Origin: Chlamydiales bacterium | GTDB lineage: Bacteria; Chlamydiota; Chlamydiia; Chlamydiales; JARBTN01 | Length of the DNA stretch: 38,868 bases | NCBI GenBank assembly: GCA_029240195.1 | Contig: JARBTN010000004.1 | Location: forward strand, 1 to 38,868 | Direction: 5' to 3' | Part shown: positions 8,317 through 14,921 of the stretch, one piece after another | Layout: each line of letters begins with the position of its first letter | How positions within the stretch are numbered: position 1 is the stretch's first letter | Translations under genes and position numbers: made by a program | The notes under the pieces: model-generated | Seen by the model: the letters and a program-made list of their open reading frames with translations, nothing else | Told to the model about the DNA's origin: nothing | The model's database searches: none

Positions 8317-8336
8317 TTTAAATGTTAGACTGCTAA
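8310..8336. promoter_or_regulatory. CIRCE-like operator (HrcA site) upstream of hsp20
   Basis: Nine-base arms TTAGCAATT and GACTGCTAA are separated by exactly nine bases. Compared with the CIRCE consensus TTAGCACTC-N9-GAGTGCTAA, 15 of 18 arm positions match, with both outer hexamers perfect. In Chlamydia HrcA represses dnaK and groE through CIRCE. Here the site would bring the sHSP gene under the same control. Confidence 0.65.
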
Positions 8337-8363
8337 GCAAAAGAGTTCTGTAACTGCTAAATT

Positions 8364-9422
8364 TCACCGCTGACGCAACATCTCTAAGAGGCGGCGGTGC
8401 CCGGAGGAAAAGGGCCGCTGAGAGAGCTCATCGAGCGTCAGCCAGCAATGATGAGGGATGCTTTTGCGCTCTGCTGCCTGAAAGAGGAAAGGCGTTAGCA
8501 AAACCCGGTAGCGAGTAAAGCTATGGCTCACTTGAGGCAGATGGCCGATCCAAGAGAGCGTGAGAGGCCATTGCCCAATGATCTTTTCTTGCACTTGGCC
8601 AGGGGAATTTTCTCCCTCTGAATAGGGGAATTCAAAGAGCCCCTGCATCACCTGAGCGCGCTTTTCCTGCTGCACGAGGAAAGCTCCCTCATGTTCGATG
8701 AGCCAGACTGCGCGGCTTAAAGCTTCGTACGTCTTCTTGATTGCTTTGACCGGCAACTTGGCCGCCATTCCCTGTTGGCGCGCTGCGCAAGCGGTGGCGA
8801 TCGGACAAGAAGAGCAACGGGGCTGCTTTTGGCAGACCTTGGCCCCAAGCTCAATCAAGGCCTCGGTGATTTGCCAAGGCTTTTCATCGGGCAGCAGGGC
8901 GAGCGCTTTTGCTTCCACTTTTTTCTTGCCCACATTTTTATCGATCGCCTCTTCAATCGCAAACAGCCGAGCGATCACTCGCAGCACATTGCCGTCGATG
9001 GCAGCGGCTTTTTGGCGGAAGGCAAATGCCAATAGAGCGCCGGTGGTATAGGGGCCGAGGCCGGGCAGCGCTTGGATCGCCTCCCTTTCCGCAGGGAAGC
9101 GCCCTCCATACTCGGTCACGATCAGCGCTGCGGCTTTATGGATATTGCGCACTCGAGAATAGTAGCCGAGCCCCTCCCACATCTTCATCACCTCTTCGAG
9201 GGATGATTTGGCCAACTCCTGGATGGTAGGAAAGCGCTCCATCCACCGCTCGAAATAAGGGATGACGACGCTGACTTGAGTCTGTTGCAGCATGATTTCT
9301 GAAATCCAGACGAGATAGGGGTCAATGCCGTGCTGAGGGGTGTCTTCTGGAAAGCGCCAAGGGAGGTCGCGCTGTTCCTCAAGGAACCAAAGGCGCAAAT
9401 TTTCGATATCGCGTACTTGCAT
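8364..9422 (-). CDS. mutY: A/G-specific adenine DNA glycosylase
   Basis: 352 residues, full length. Catalytic Glu42 lies in ISEIMLQQTQV, the helix-hairpin-helix is LPGLGPYTTGAL, and the catalytic Asp143 is in AIDGNVLRVIARLF. The iron-sulfur cysteines are C197, C203, C206 and C212; the first gap is five residues where most MutY proteins have six. A C-terminal NUDIX-like domain includes VSHSFTRYRV, the element that reads 8-oxoguanine. It removes adenine mispaired with 8-oxoG, complementing the photolyase nearby in function. The ATG at 9422 has AAGGAT upstream. It lies upstream of hsp20 on the same strand but the CIRCE-controlled promoter separates them. Confidence 0.93.
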   Translation of the reverse strand: MQVRDIENLRLWFLEEQRDLPWRFPEDTPQHGIDPYLVWISEIMLQQTQVSVVIPYFERWMERFPTIQELAKSSLEEVMKMWEGLGYYSRVRNIHKAAALIVTEYGGRFPAEREAIQALPGLGPYTTGALLAFAFRQKAAAIDGNVLRVIARLFAIEEAIDKNVGKKKVEAKALALLPDEKPWQITEALIELGAKVCQKQPRCSSCPIATACAARQQGMAAKLPVKAIKKTYEALSRAVWLIEHEGAFLVQQEKRAQVMQGLFEFPYSEGENSPGQVQEKIIGQWPLTLSWIGHLPQVSHSFTRYRVLLTPFLFQAAERKSIPHHCWLTLDELSQRPFSSGHRRLLEMLRQR

Positions 9423-9516
9423 GGTTGATCCTTAAGCTTTTATCTTTAAAAAATTTACGATGAAGTATAAAGCTAAGAATGGAAAAGAGCAAGGGAGAAG
9501 ATAATTGGCGCTTTAG

Positions 9517-9566
9517 AAAAAAAAAGCTTTCGACCGAGGCGGAAAGCCCCAAATCGAAAGCCTTTT
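9517..9566 (-). terminator. terminator of the downstream flagellin gene
   Basis: The arms around 9522-9532 and 9555-9566 (AAAAGCTTTCG with CGAAAGCCTTTT, one bulged base) are followed on the minus strand by a run of nine T residues. It lies about 70 bases after the flagellin stop. Confidence 0.7.
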
Positions 9567-9632
9567 GTTTGTGTGGGAAGGGAAACTTAAAGGCGGGATG
9601 ATCTGGCGATAGATCCCGCGCTCAAAGGCTCC

Positions 9633-11468
9633 TTACTGCAACAGGCGGAGTATATTCTGCCTTGCAGAGTTGGCTTGAGCGAGCATCGAGACGCTCACTT
9701 GAGCGGCCATCTGCGCAGCTGTCATATTTGTTGTCTCTTGAGCAATATCCACATCGCGGATGCGGCTTTCAGAGATGGTCAAGTTGTTGCGATAGCCATC
9801 GTTGGTCTCTTGGATAAAGCCCAAGCGGCTGATTTGCGATCCGAGCAGCGCTCTTTGGTTTGCCACATTGTCGACGGCTTTGCCAACCGCTTTGATCGCT
9901 TCTTGAGCGCCATCTGCAGTTAAGACATCGAGCGAGCTCAAGCCCAGCTGAATGAGGCGTACGTCAGCAGATTCGAAGGAGACAGTCATGCCGGAGTCGG
10001 GTCCCACTTGGAACTCGTACATGGCCGCAGGGCTGCCGCCGCTGACGCTGATGCCCATTCCATAGGCTGCCATGGCGCTGCTATTGGCGCCAAAGCGGCC
10101 TGCTGTGCCATGGCGCAGCGTCGTGACTTCTGAAAATACGGGCTTTTCGCCATAGGTGATGCCCACTTTCTTGATGGCATTGGCATCGCCCGTATTCCCA
10201 GTGTCAGTCCAGTAGAGATTGTTGTTGGCATCAAAACCCATGCCGACGATGGAGTTTGTGCGCGTTCCCGCTTGCAGAGAGGCTGTGTTGCCTGTCGCTG
10301 TATTGATGACAGTCAATTTGCCAGCTGTCGTCGACGATTCGTAGGCGATGTACTGCCCATCGGCGCTGACGCTGTAGTGTTCTGCAGAGTTTAAGTCGAA
10401 CGTCGTTCCGCTTAAGTCATAGAGCAGGGTTTGCTTGTCATTGCTGTTATAGATGTTTTGTTTGATATACATCAGCTTGCCGGTCGCCGCGCCGCCGCTT
10501 CGGCCTATGTAGTAGATGTAGTCTTGGTTGACCGAAAATTTGGTGAAGCTAGAAGCTAGCGAGACTCCGCCCGCCCATTTGTTGGTCGCGCCGTTGCCGC
10601 CGCCGTCTAATGTCATGCTGTCGGTGACAAACAAATTGACATTGAAGTTGGCGCTAGCTGCCGTTGCGGCACCGGCTGTGGAGGGATCGGACACCCAGAT
10701 GCGCCCTTTTTCATCCATCACCAGGCGTGATTGGCTGTTGGCCGAAGCTCCACAGGAGGTGGTCAGATCCACTGTCGTGATATTGTTGCTCTGCAAGTCG
10801 AGGCGCATCAGCGTCTGCTGCCCTGTCACTGTGCCAGATGTCTTTTGCGCGACGTAGATTAAGCTCTTGCCATCTTTAGAAAAGAGGTAATCTCCGACAA
10901 AGCCGTTGCTGGCTGATGATTCAAAAGAGTAGTTGATGCCATTGCGAGAGGTGTTGCCGTCGCGGAAATTGAGGCCGAGCGACTGCTCGCTGCTGCCATC
11001 GCTTTGAGTGAAGACAATCTCGTGGGCCAGCGTATCGTAGACGGCCACAGATGTCTTGCCGCAGATGTCGATGCCGTTATATTTGCCCGACTCCGAGATG
11101 CGGGAAATTTCCATCTTCAGCTGTTGGAATTCTAAATCTAAGTTTTTGCGATCCGCTTGGCTCTTCGATCCATCAGCAGATGCGACCGCCAGCTCGCCCA
11201 TCCGATCCAGGATGTTGTGCACTTCTTGCAAGTATGTGTCGGTGGTTTGGAACATGTTGACCGCGTTTTGAATGACGCGAGATGCTTCTTCACTATTCCT
11301 GATTTGGCTTCTAAAACGTTCAGAAATCCCCAGGTCCGCAGGAGCATCGCCCGGTGTGATCATCCTCTGGTTTGTCGAGAGGCGAGTCATGGCCGCTTGC
11401 AGCTTGCTGTTTTGCTGGTTATAGTTAGAGACAAACATCTTAGGTGTGCCATTGTTTGCGATAATCAT
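9633..11468 (-). CDS. fliC: flagellin with a beta-propeller-like central domain (copy 1)
   Basis: 611 residues. Residues 1-165 are a classical flagellin N-terminal D0/D1: coiled-coil heptads, QQNSKLQAAMTRLSTNQRM, AVNMFQTTDTYLQEVHNILDRMGELAVASADG. The last 108 residues are the matching C-terminal half (RIRDVDIAQETTNMTAAQM, MLAQANSARQNILRLLQ). Between them about 300 residues are not the usual variable flagellin domain; they contain repeated blade-like units such as FSKDGKSLIYVAQ, VMDEKGRIWVSDP, VSADGQYIAYESS and FDANNNLYWTDTGN, typical of beta-propellers of the TolB/NHL type. The ATG at 11468 has AAGGAGG upstream; an in-frame TTG one codon earlier is less likely. No other flagellar gene is in the window. 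A sigma-28 type promoter and a leader hairpin precede it. Confidence 0.92.
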   Translation of the reverse strand: MIIANNGTPKMFVSNYNQQNSKLQAAMTRLSTNQRMITPGDAPADLGISERFRSQIRNSEEASRVIQNAVNMFQTTDTYLQEVHNILDRMGELAVASADGSKSQADRKNLDLEFQQLKMEISRISESGKYNGIDICGKTSVAVYDTLAHEIVFTQSDGSSEQSLGLNFRDGNTSRNGINYSFESSASNGFVGDYLFSKDGKSLIYVAQKTSGTVTGQQTLMRLDLQSNNITTVDLTTSCGASANSQSRLVMDEKGRIWVSDPSTAGAATAASANFNVNLFVTDSMTLDGGGNGATNKWAGGVSLASSFTKFSVNQDYIYYIGRSGGAATGKLMYIKQNIYNSNDKQTLLYDLSGTTFDLNSAEHYSVSADGQYIAYESSTTAGKLTVINTATGNTASLQAGTRTNSIVGMGFDANNNLYWTDTGNTGDANAIKKVGITYGEKPVFSEVTTLRHGTAGRFGANSSAMAAYGMGISVSGGSPAAMYEFQVGPDSGMTVSFESADVRLIQLGLSSLDVLTADGAQEAIKAVGKAVDNVANQRALLGSQISRLGFIQETNDGYRNNLTISESRIRDVDIAQETTNMTAAQMAAQVSVSMLAQANSARQNILRLLQ

Positions 11469-11496
11469 CAAAGTCCTCCTTGAACTAGATATCGAT

Positions 11497-11521
11497 AAAA
11501 AAGGCAGTCCGTGCCTTTTTT
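11497..11521 (-). promoter_or_regulatory. leader hairpin of flagellin copy 1, CsrA-site-like and terminator-like
   Basis: On the minus strand AAAAAAGGCA and TGCCTTTTTT pair as a 10-bp stem with loop CGGAC, so ACGGA sits at the loop. A second GGA is in the ribosome binding site AAGGAGGAC, 31 bases downstream. The U-rich 3' arm also makes it look like an intrinsic terminator placed in the leader, so attenuation is an alternative reading. Confidence 0.5.
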
Positions 11522-11569
11522 TGCATCAGAAAGGGCGAGGTGTCCGTCTCGAATTCCTTTCTACCCTAA

Positions 11570-11597
11570 TTATCGGCCCGTAAAGAGAGGGACTTGA
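11570..11597 (-). promoter_or_regulatory. sigma-28 (FliA-type) promoter of flagellin copy 1
   Basis: On the minus strand TCAAGT (11597-11592), 14 bases, then GCCGATAA (11577-11570). The -10 box is an exact match to the bacterial sigma-28 consensus and the -35 is close to TAAAGT. Flagellin genes are the classic targets of this sigma factor. The leader is then about 95 bases long. Confidence 0.8.
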
Positions 11598-11628
11598 GAA
11601 AAATCAAAGGTTTTTTTGGCCGATTGGC

Positions 11629-11678
11629 AAAAAAAAAAGCCCCCGTTGAGGGCGGAATTTCGCTCTCAACGGGGGCTT
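11629..11678 (-). terminator. terminator between the two flagellin genes
   Basis: AAGCCCCCGTTGAG (11637-11650) pairs perfectly with 11665-11678. On the minus strand a run of ten T residues follows. It separates transcription of copy 2 from copy 1, in agreement with each gene having its own promoter. Confidence 0.9.
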
Positions 11679-11700
11679 AAAACCTTTAGCCTTTCAGCGC

Positions 11701-13530
11701 TTACTGAAGCAGGCGGAGGATGTTTTGTCTTGCAGAATTGGCTTGGGCCAGCATAGAGACGCTGACTTGAGCGGCCATCTGTGCAGCTGTCATATTTGTT
11801 GTCTCTTGAGCAATATCTACATCGCGGATGCGGCTTTCAGAGATGGTCAAGTTGTTGCGATATCCATCGTTTGTCTCTTGGATAAAGCCCAGACGGCTAA
11901 TTTGAGATCCAAGAAGCGCTCTTTGGTTTGCCACATTGTCGACCGCTTTGCCCACTGCTTTGATGGCAGCTTGAGCGCCATCTGCTGTCAACACATCGAG
12001 TGTGCTGAGACCAAGCTTGCTCAAACGGACATCGGCAGATTGGAATGTCACTGTCATGCCAGAGTCAGGTCCCACTTGGAACTCGTACATAGCAGCAGGG
12101 CTTCCGCCGTGGACGCTAAGGCCCATTCCGTAGGAGGCCATGGTGCTGTTGTTGGCACCAAAGCGCCCTGTCGTTCCATTGCGGACGGTCTTCACTTCAG
12201 AGAAGGTTGGAGTCTCTCCGTAGTTGACGGCTACTTTTTTGATGGCGTTGGAGTCGCCTGTGTTGCCAGTATCTGTCCAGAACAGATTGTTGTTGGCATC
12301 GAAGCCAATCGAAACGATGGAGTTTGTGCGCGTTCCGGCTTGGATCGAGGCTTTTGTTCCGCTTGCCGCGTTGATGACGCTGAGCGTTCCTGTTCCTGTG
12401 TCTTTATCTTCAAAGGCAATGTACTGTCCATCGGAGCTGATGGTGTAGTTGTACCCTTTCTTGATGTCGAACGTTGTGCTGCTCAAATCGTAGAGAAGAG
12501 TTTGTTTGTCATTGCTGTTGAAGATGTTTTGCTTGATGTACATCAGCTTGCCAGCGGCCACACCACCGCTTCTGGCTACGTAGTACAGGTAGTCGTTATG
12601 CACAGCAAATTGGCTAAAGCTCGAAGCGCAAGCCACGCCGCCGGCCCAGTTGTTGGTGGAGCTGACGCCGCCTGCATCTAATGTCATGCTGTCTGTTTTG
12701 AGCATTTTGACATTGAGCTTGGTCACCGCGTTGGCCGCTGTCGAAGGATCAGAGACCCAGACGCGTCCTTTTTCATCCATAACCAGGCGAGCTTGCGCTG
12801 TCGCAGAGGGGCCGCCGGAGTTGGTCAGGTTGAGCGTTGTGAGGTTATTGCTCTGCAGGTCGAGGCGCATCAGCGTCTTTTTCGCTGTGACAGTACCTGA
12901 TGTCTTCTGAGCGACGTAGATCAAGCTCTTGCCGTCATTAGAGAAGAGGTAGTCGCCGACGTAGCCGTTGCTGGCAGAAGACTCAAAAGAGTAGTTGATG
13001 CCGTTTCTCGACGTATTTCCATCGCGGAAGTTGATGCCGAGAGATTGCGGATCGCTGCCGTCAGTTTGGCAGTAGACAATCTCGTGGGCTAATGTATCGT
13101 AGACGGCAACAGATGTCTTGCCGCAGATATCGAGGCCGTTGTATTTGCCCGACTCTGAGATCCTGGAGATCTCTAATTTCAGCTGTTGAAATTCAAGATC
13201 GAGGTTTTTACGGTCTGCTTGGCTCTTTGATCCGTCAGCAGAAGCGACAGCTAGTTCACCCATCCGATCGAGGATGTTGTGCACTTCTTGCAAGTATGTG
13301 TCAGTGGTCTGAAACATGTTGACCGCGTTTTGAATGACGCGAGATGCTTCTTCGCTATTGCGAATTTGGCTTCTAAAACGCTCGGAAATCCCCAAATCTG
13401 CAGGAGCATCGCCTGGAGTGATCATCCTCTGGTTTGTCGAGAGGCGGGTCATCGCCGCTTGCAGCTTGCTGTTTTGCTGGTTATAGTTAGAGACAAACAT
13501 CTTAGGTGTGCCATTATTTGCGATAATCAT
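11701..13530 (-). CDS. fliC: flagellin with a beta-propeller-like central domain (copy 2)
   Basis: 609 residues, a tandem duplicate of the neighbouring flagellin. The N-terminal 150 and C-terminal 100 residues are almost identical to copy 1, while the middle differs at many positions but keeps the same blade pattern (FSNDGKSLIYVAQ, VMDEKGRVWVSDP, ISSDGQYIAFEDK, FDANNNLFWTDTGN). So the central domain is evolving faster than the filament core. The ATG at 13530 is preceded by GGAGG; an in-frame upstream codon (13557) has no such site. It has its own sigma-28 promoter and terminator. The gene order copy 2 then copy 1 is in the direction of transcription. Confidence 0.92.
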   Translation of the reverse strand: MIIANNGTPKMFVSNYNQQNSKLQAAMTRLSTNQRMITPGDAPADLGISERFRSQIRNSEEASRVIQNAVNMFQTTDTYLQEVHNILDRMGELAVASADGSKSQADRKNLDLEFQQLKLEISRISESGKYNGLDICGKTSVAVYDTLAHEIVYCQTDGSDPQSLGINFRDGNTSRNGINYSFESSASNGYVGDYLFSNDGKSLIYVAQKTSGTVTAKKTLMRLDLQSNNLTTLNLTNSGGPSATAQARLVMDEKGRVWVSDPSTAANAVTKLNVKMLKTDSMTLDAGGVSSTNNWAGGVACASSFSQFAVHNDYLYYVARSGGVAAGKLMYIKQNIFNSNDKQTLLYDLSSTTFDIKKGYNYTISSDGQYIAFEDKDTGTGTLSVINAASGTKASIQAGTRTNSIVSIGFDANNNLFWTDTGNTGDSNAIKKVAVNYGETPTFSEVKTVRNGTTGRFGANNSTMASYGMGLSVHGGSPAAMYEFQVGPDSGMTVTFQSADVRLSKLGLSTLDVLTADGAQAAIKAVGKAVDNVANQRALLGSQISRLGFIQETNDGYRNNLTISESRIRDVDIAQETTNMTAAQMAAQVSVSMLAQANSARQNILRLLQ

Positions 13531-13563
13531 CTTGTGTCCTCCGTGAAGAATTCTCATTTGATC

Positions 13564-13586
13564 GAAGAGGCGATCCTTGCCTCTTC
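13564..13586 (-). promoter_or_regulatory. leader hairpin of flagellin copy 2, CsrA-site-like
   Basis: On the minus strand GAAGAGGC and GCCTCTTC form a perfect 8-bp stem whose loop AAGGATC shows AAGGA. The ribosome binding site ACGGAGGAC is 34 bases downstream. The stem sequence differs from that of copy 1, but the placement and the ANGGA loop are kept. Confidence 0.55.
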
Positions 13587-13639
13587 CATTTAGGCTTTAA
13601 GTTTTAAGTGTCCGCTTAAAACCGGCCTTGCTAATGAGA

Positions 13640-13667
13640 TTATCGGCGTTAAAAATGGCCCACTTGA
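13640..13667 (-). promoter_or_regulatory. sigma-28 (FliA-type) promoter of flagellin copy 2
   Basis: On the minus strand TCAAGT (13667-13662), 14 bases, then GCCGATAA (13647-13640): the same boxes and spacing as in front of copy 1, although the sequence around them is different. The leader is about 105 bases long. Confidence 0.8.
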
Positions 13668-13757
13668 GAGAATTCTCATCTATTTTTTAAGAAGAACGAT
13701 TTTGTCGAAAAAAGGGGGATGGGAAGAATAGTGCTAGGCGATTATAGCCCGCATTCT

Positions 13758-13763
13758 TATAAT
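13758..13763 (+). promoter_or_regulatory. possible -10 box for the orphan gene
   Basis: A perfect TATAAT 83 bases before the ATG. The position 17 bases upstream does not look like a -35 box, so the call is weak. Confidence 0.3.
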
Positions 13764-13845
13764 GCACTTTCAATGAGCTTTTAGGCCTAAGGTACTGTAT
13801 CTTATGGCCTATCCCCTGAAAAAGCGAACGCATCAAGGAGCATCC

Positions 13846-14067
13846 ATGGTCGATTATCTCAGCAGCCCTAATCTGTTTTTGGATCTGGAAGAAAGGAGAT
13901 TTTTAAATGTGGAGGTGTCATCTTTCATCTTATCGAGCCCTCTCACTTCTTTACTTGGAACTGCTGCGATCGGCCAAAGCCTTAAAAGGGAAGAAAGAGA
14001 GGCATTTGATGCCTTTTTAAGCGAAGAGGACCAATCGCGGGAGACCCATGCCCTGCATTTTTGCTAA
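13846..14067 (+). CDS. small protein of unknown function
   Basis: 73 residues from the ATG at 13846, which has AAGGAG five bases upstream; an earlier in-frame ATG at 13804 has none. The protein starts MVDYLSSPNLFLDLEERRF, has a hydrophobic middle (SSFILSSPLTSLLGTAAIG) and an acidic, charged C-terminal half (KREEREAFDAFLSEEDQ). I do not recognise a family. It is divergent from the flagellin genes, and its end overlaps by four bases the end of the convergent HExxH gene. A flagellar link is possible only by proximity. Confidence 0.55.
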   Translation: MVDYLSSPNLFLDLEERRFLNVEVSSFILSSPLTSLLGTAAIGQSLKREEREAFDAFLSEEDQSRETHALHFC

Positions 14068-14897
14068 CTTTCTTTCGAAAGGATAGGGTAGGCGGCATGT
14101 AACAGCTCCCACCTTTTGTCAGAGGATTTTAAAGCATGTAAAGAGGCCAGGACGGCCTCTTTTTTTTGCCTGGAAAAAAAGGCTATCTCCTCATCACTCA
14201 ATCGATAGAGTAGATGTAGAGCTTGGCTGGGGTCGGCTAAAATCTCCCGGCACTTTGCTTCAGCTCGGTTTAAAGTGCGGTGCAACAGGGCATTTTTTGC
14301 CAGCAAGAAAAGGATAAATAGCGGGTTGAGAGCTAAGATGAGCAGCTGCCAGGCTGCCTCTTCCGGCCAGAGAAAAAGCGCTATTGGCTGAAAGAGAGTG
14401 ATGAAGAGTAGCCCTATGGCGCTCTTGCCGCTAAATAGGGGGCCCAGCCACCTGCGAAATGGGTTTTTGCTCGTCTTATAAGCAAAAAGTTCTTCATAAC
14501 GAGACTCAAGAGCGCTCCTTCCGGCATGAGCCAGCTCATGGGCCAGAATTTCCTCTATCGGATAGTAGCCAAAGAGAAATTCTTTTCCCTCCAAGCGTTC
14601 TTTCAGCTGAATGCTCACTTTCCTCACCAAAAAGCGCCCTTCCTCCTCCTCCTCCTCAATCCATGTCTGAGCGCCATGCCAAAAAGGCAGCTCTTTGTTG
14701 CTATAGACCACCTCCACCCAACTGGGCGCGATATCAAAAAGGCGACGGACAAGGAGGCTTGCTTTTTGTAGAGAGGGAGCGCAGGTTTTATCCCGCCAGC
14801 AAGCGGCCACCCTCTTTTCATACGAGAGGAGATCTTCGCCGGGGCTGAGAATAAGCCCTTGGCGGTTTAGCTCGAGGAGCTCTTGGAGAGAAAACAT
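14064..14897 (-). CDS. putative membrane zinc metalloprotease (HExxH)
   Basis: 277 residues. ILAHELAHAGRSALESRYEELFAY contains HELAH (His120, Glu121, His124) and acidic residues 11-12 positions further on that could be the third zinc ligand. Two or three hydrophobic helices follow (about 155-205: IGLLFITLFQPIALFLW and LLILALNPLFILFLLAKNALL). The C-terminal part is helical and charged. I do not recognise a named family; the motif context resembles membrane-bound gluzincins. It begins 24 bases after the rpoN stop on the same strand and is probably co-transcribed with it. No strong ribosome binding site is seen. Confidence 0.6.
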   Translation of the reverse strand: MFSLQELLELNRQGLILSPGEDLLSYEKRVAACWRDKTCAPSLQKASLLVRRLFDIAPSWVEVVYSNKELPFWHGAQTWIEEEEEEGRFLVRKVSIQLKERLEGKEFLFGYYPIEEILAHELAHAGRSALESRYEELFAYKTSKNPFRRWLGPLFSGKSAIGLLFITLFQPIALFLWPEEAAWQLLILALNPLFILFLLAKNALLHRTLNRAEAKCREILADPSQALHLLYRLSDEEIAFFSRQKKEAVLASLHALKSSDKRWELLHAAYPILSKES

Positions 14898-14921
14898 CCG
14901 ATGTGACTAAAAATTTAAGCG

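Larger units (their letters stand above)
13531..13845. other. divergent intergenic region between flagellin copy 2 and an orphan gene
   Basis: This region holds the leader hairpin and sigma-28 promoter of flagellin copy 2 on the minus strand. For the small plus-strand gene there is a TATAAT at 13758-13763 without a good -35 box. I see no gene or RNA in the rest. Confidence 0.6.

Noticed and set aside
11725-12681. Long plus-strand frame (318 codons) opposite flagellin copy 2
   Set aside because: It is the mirror of a well-supported flagellin; its protein is cysteine/histidine-rich nonsense without a family pattern or start signal.
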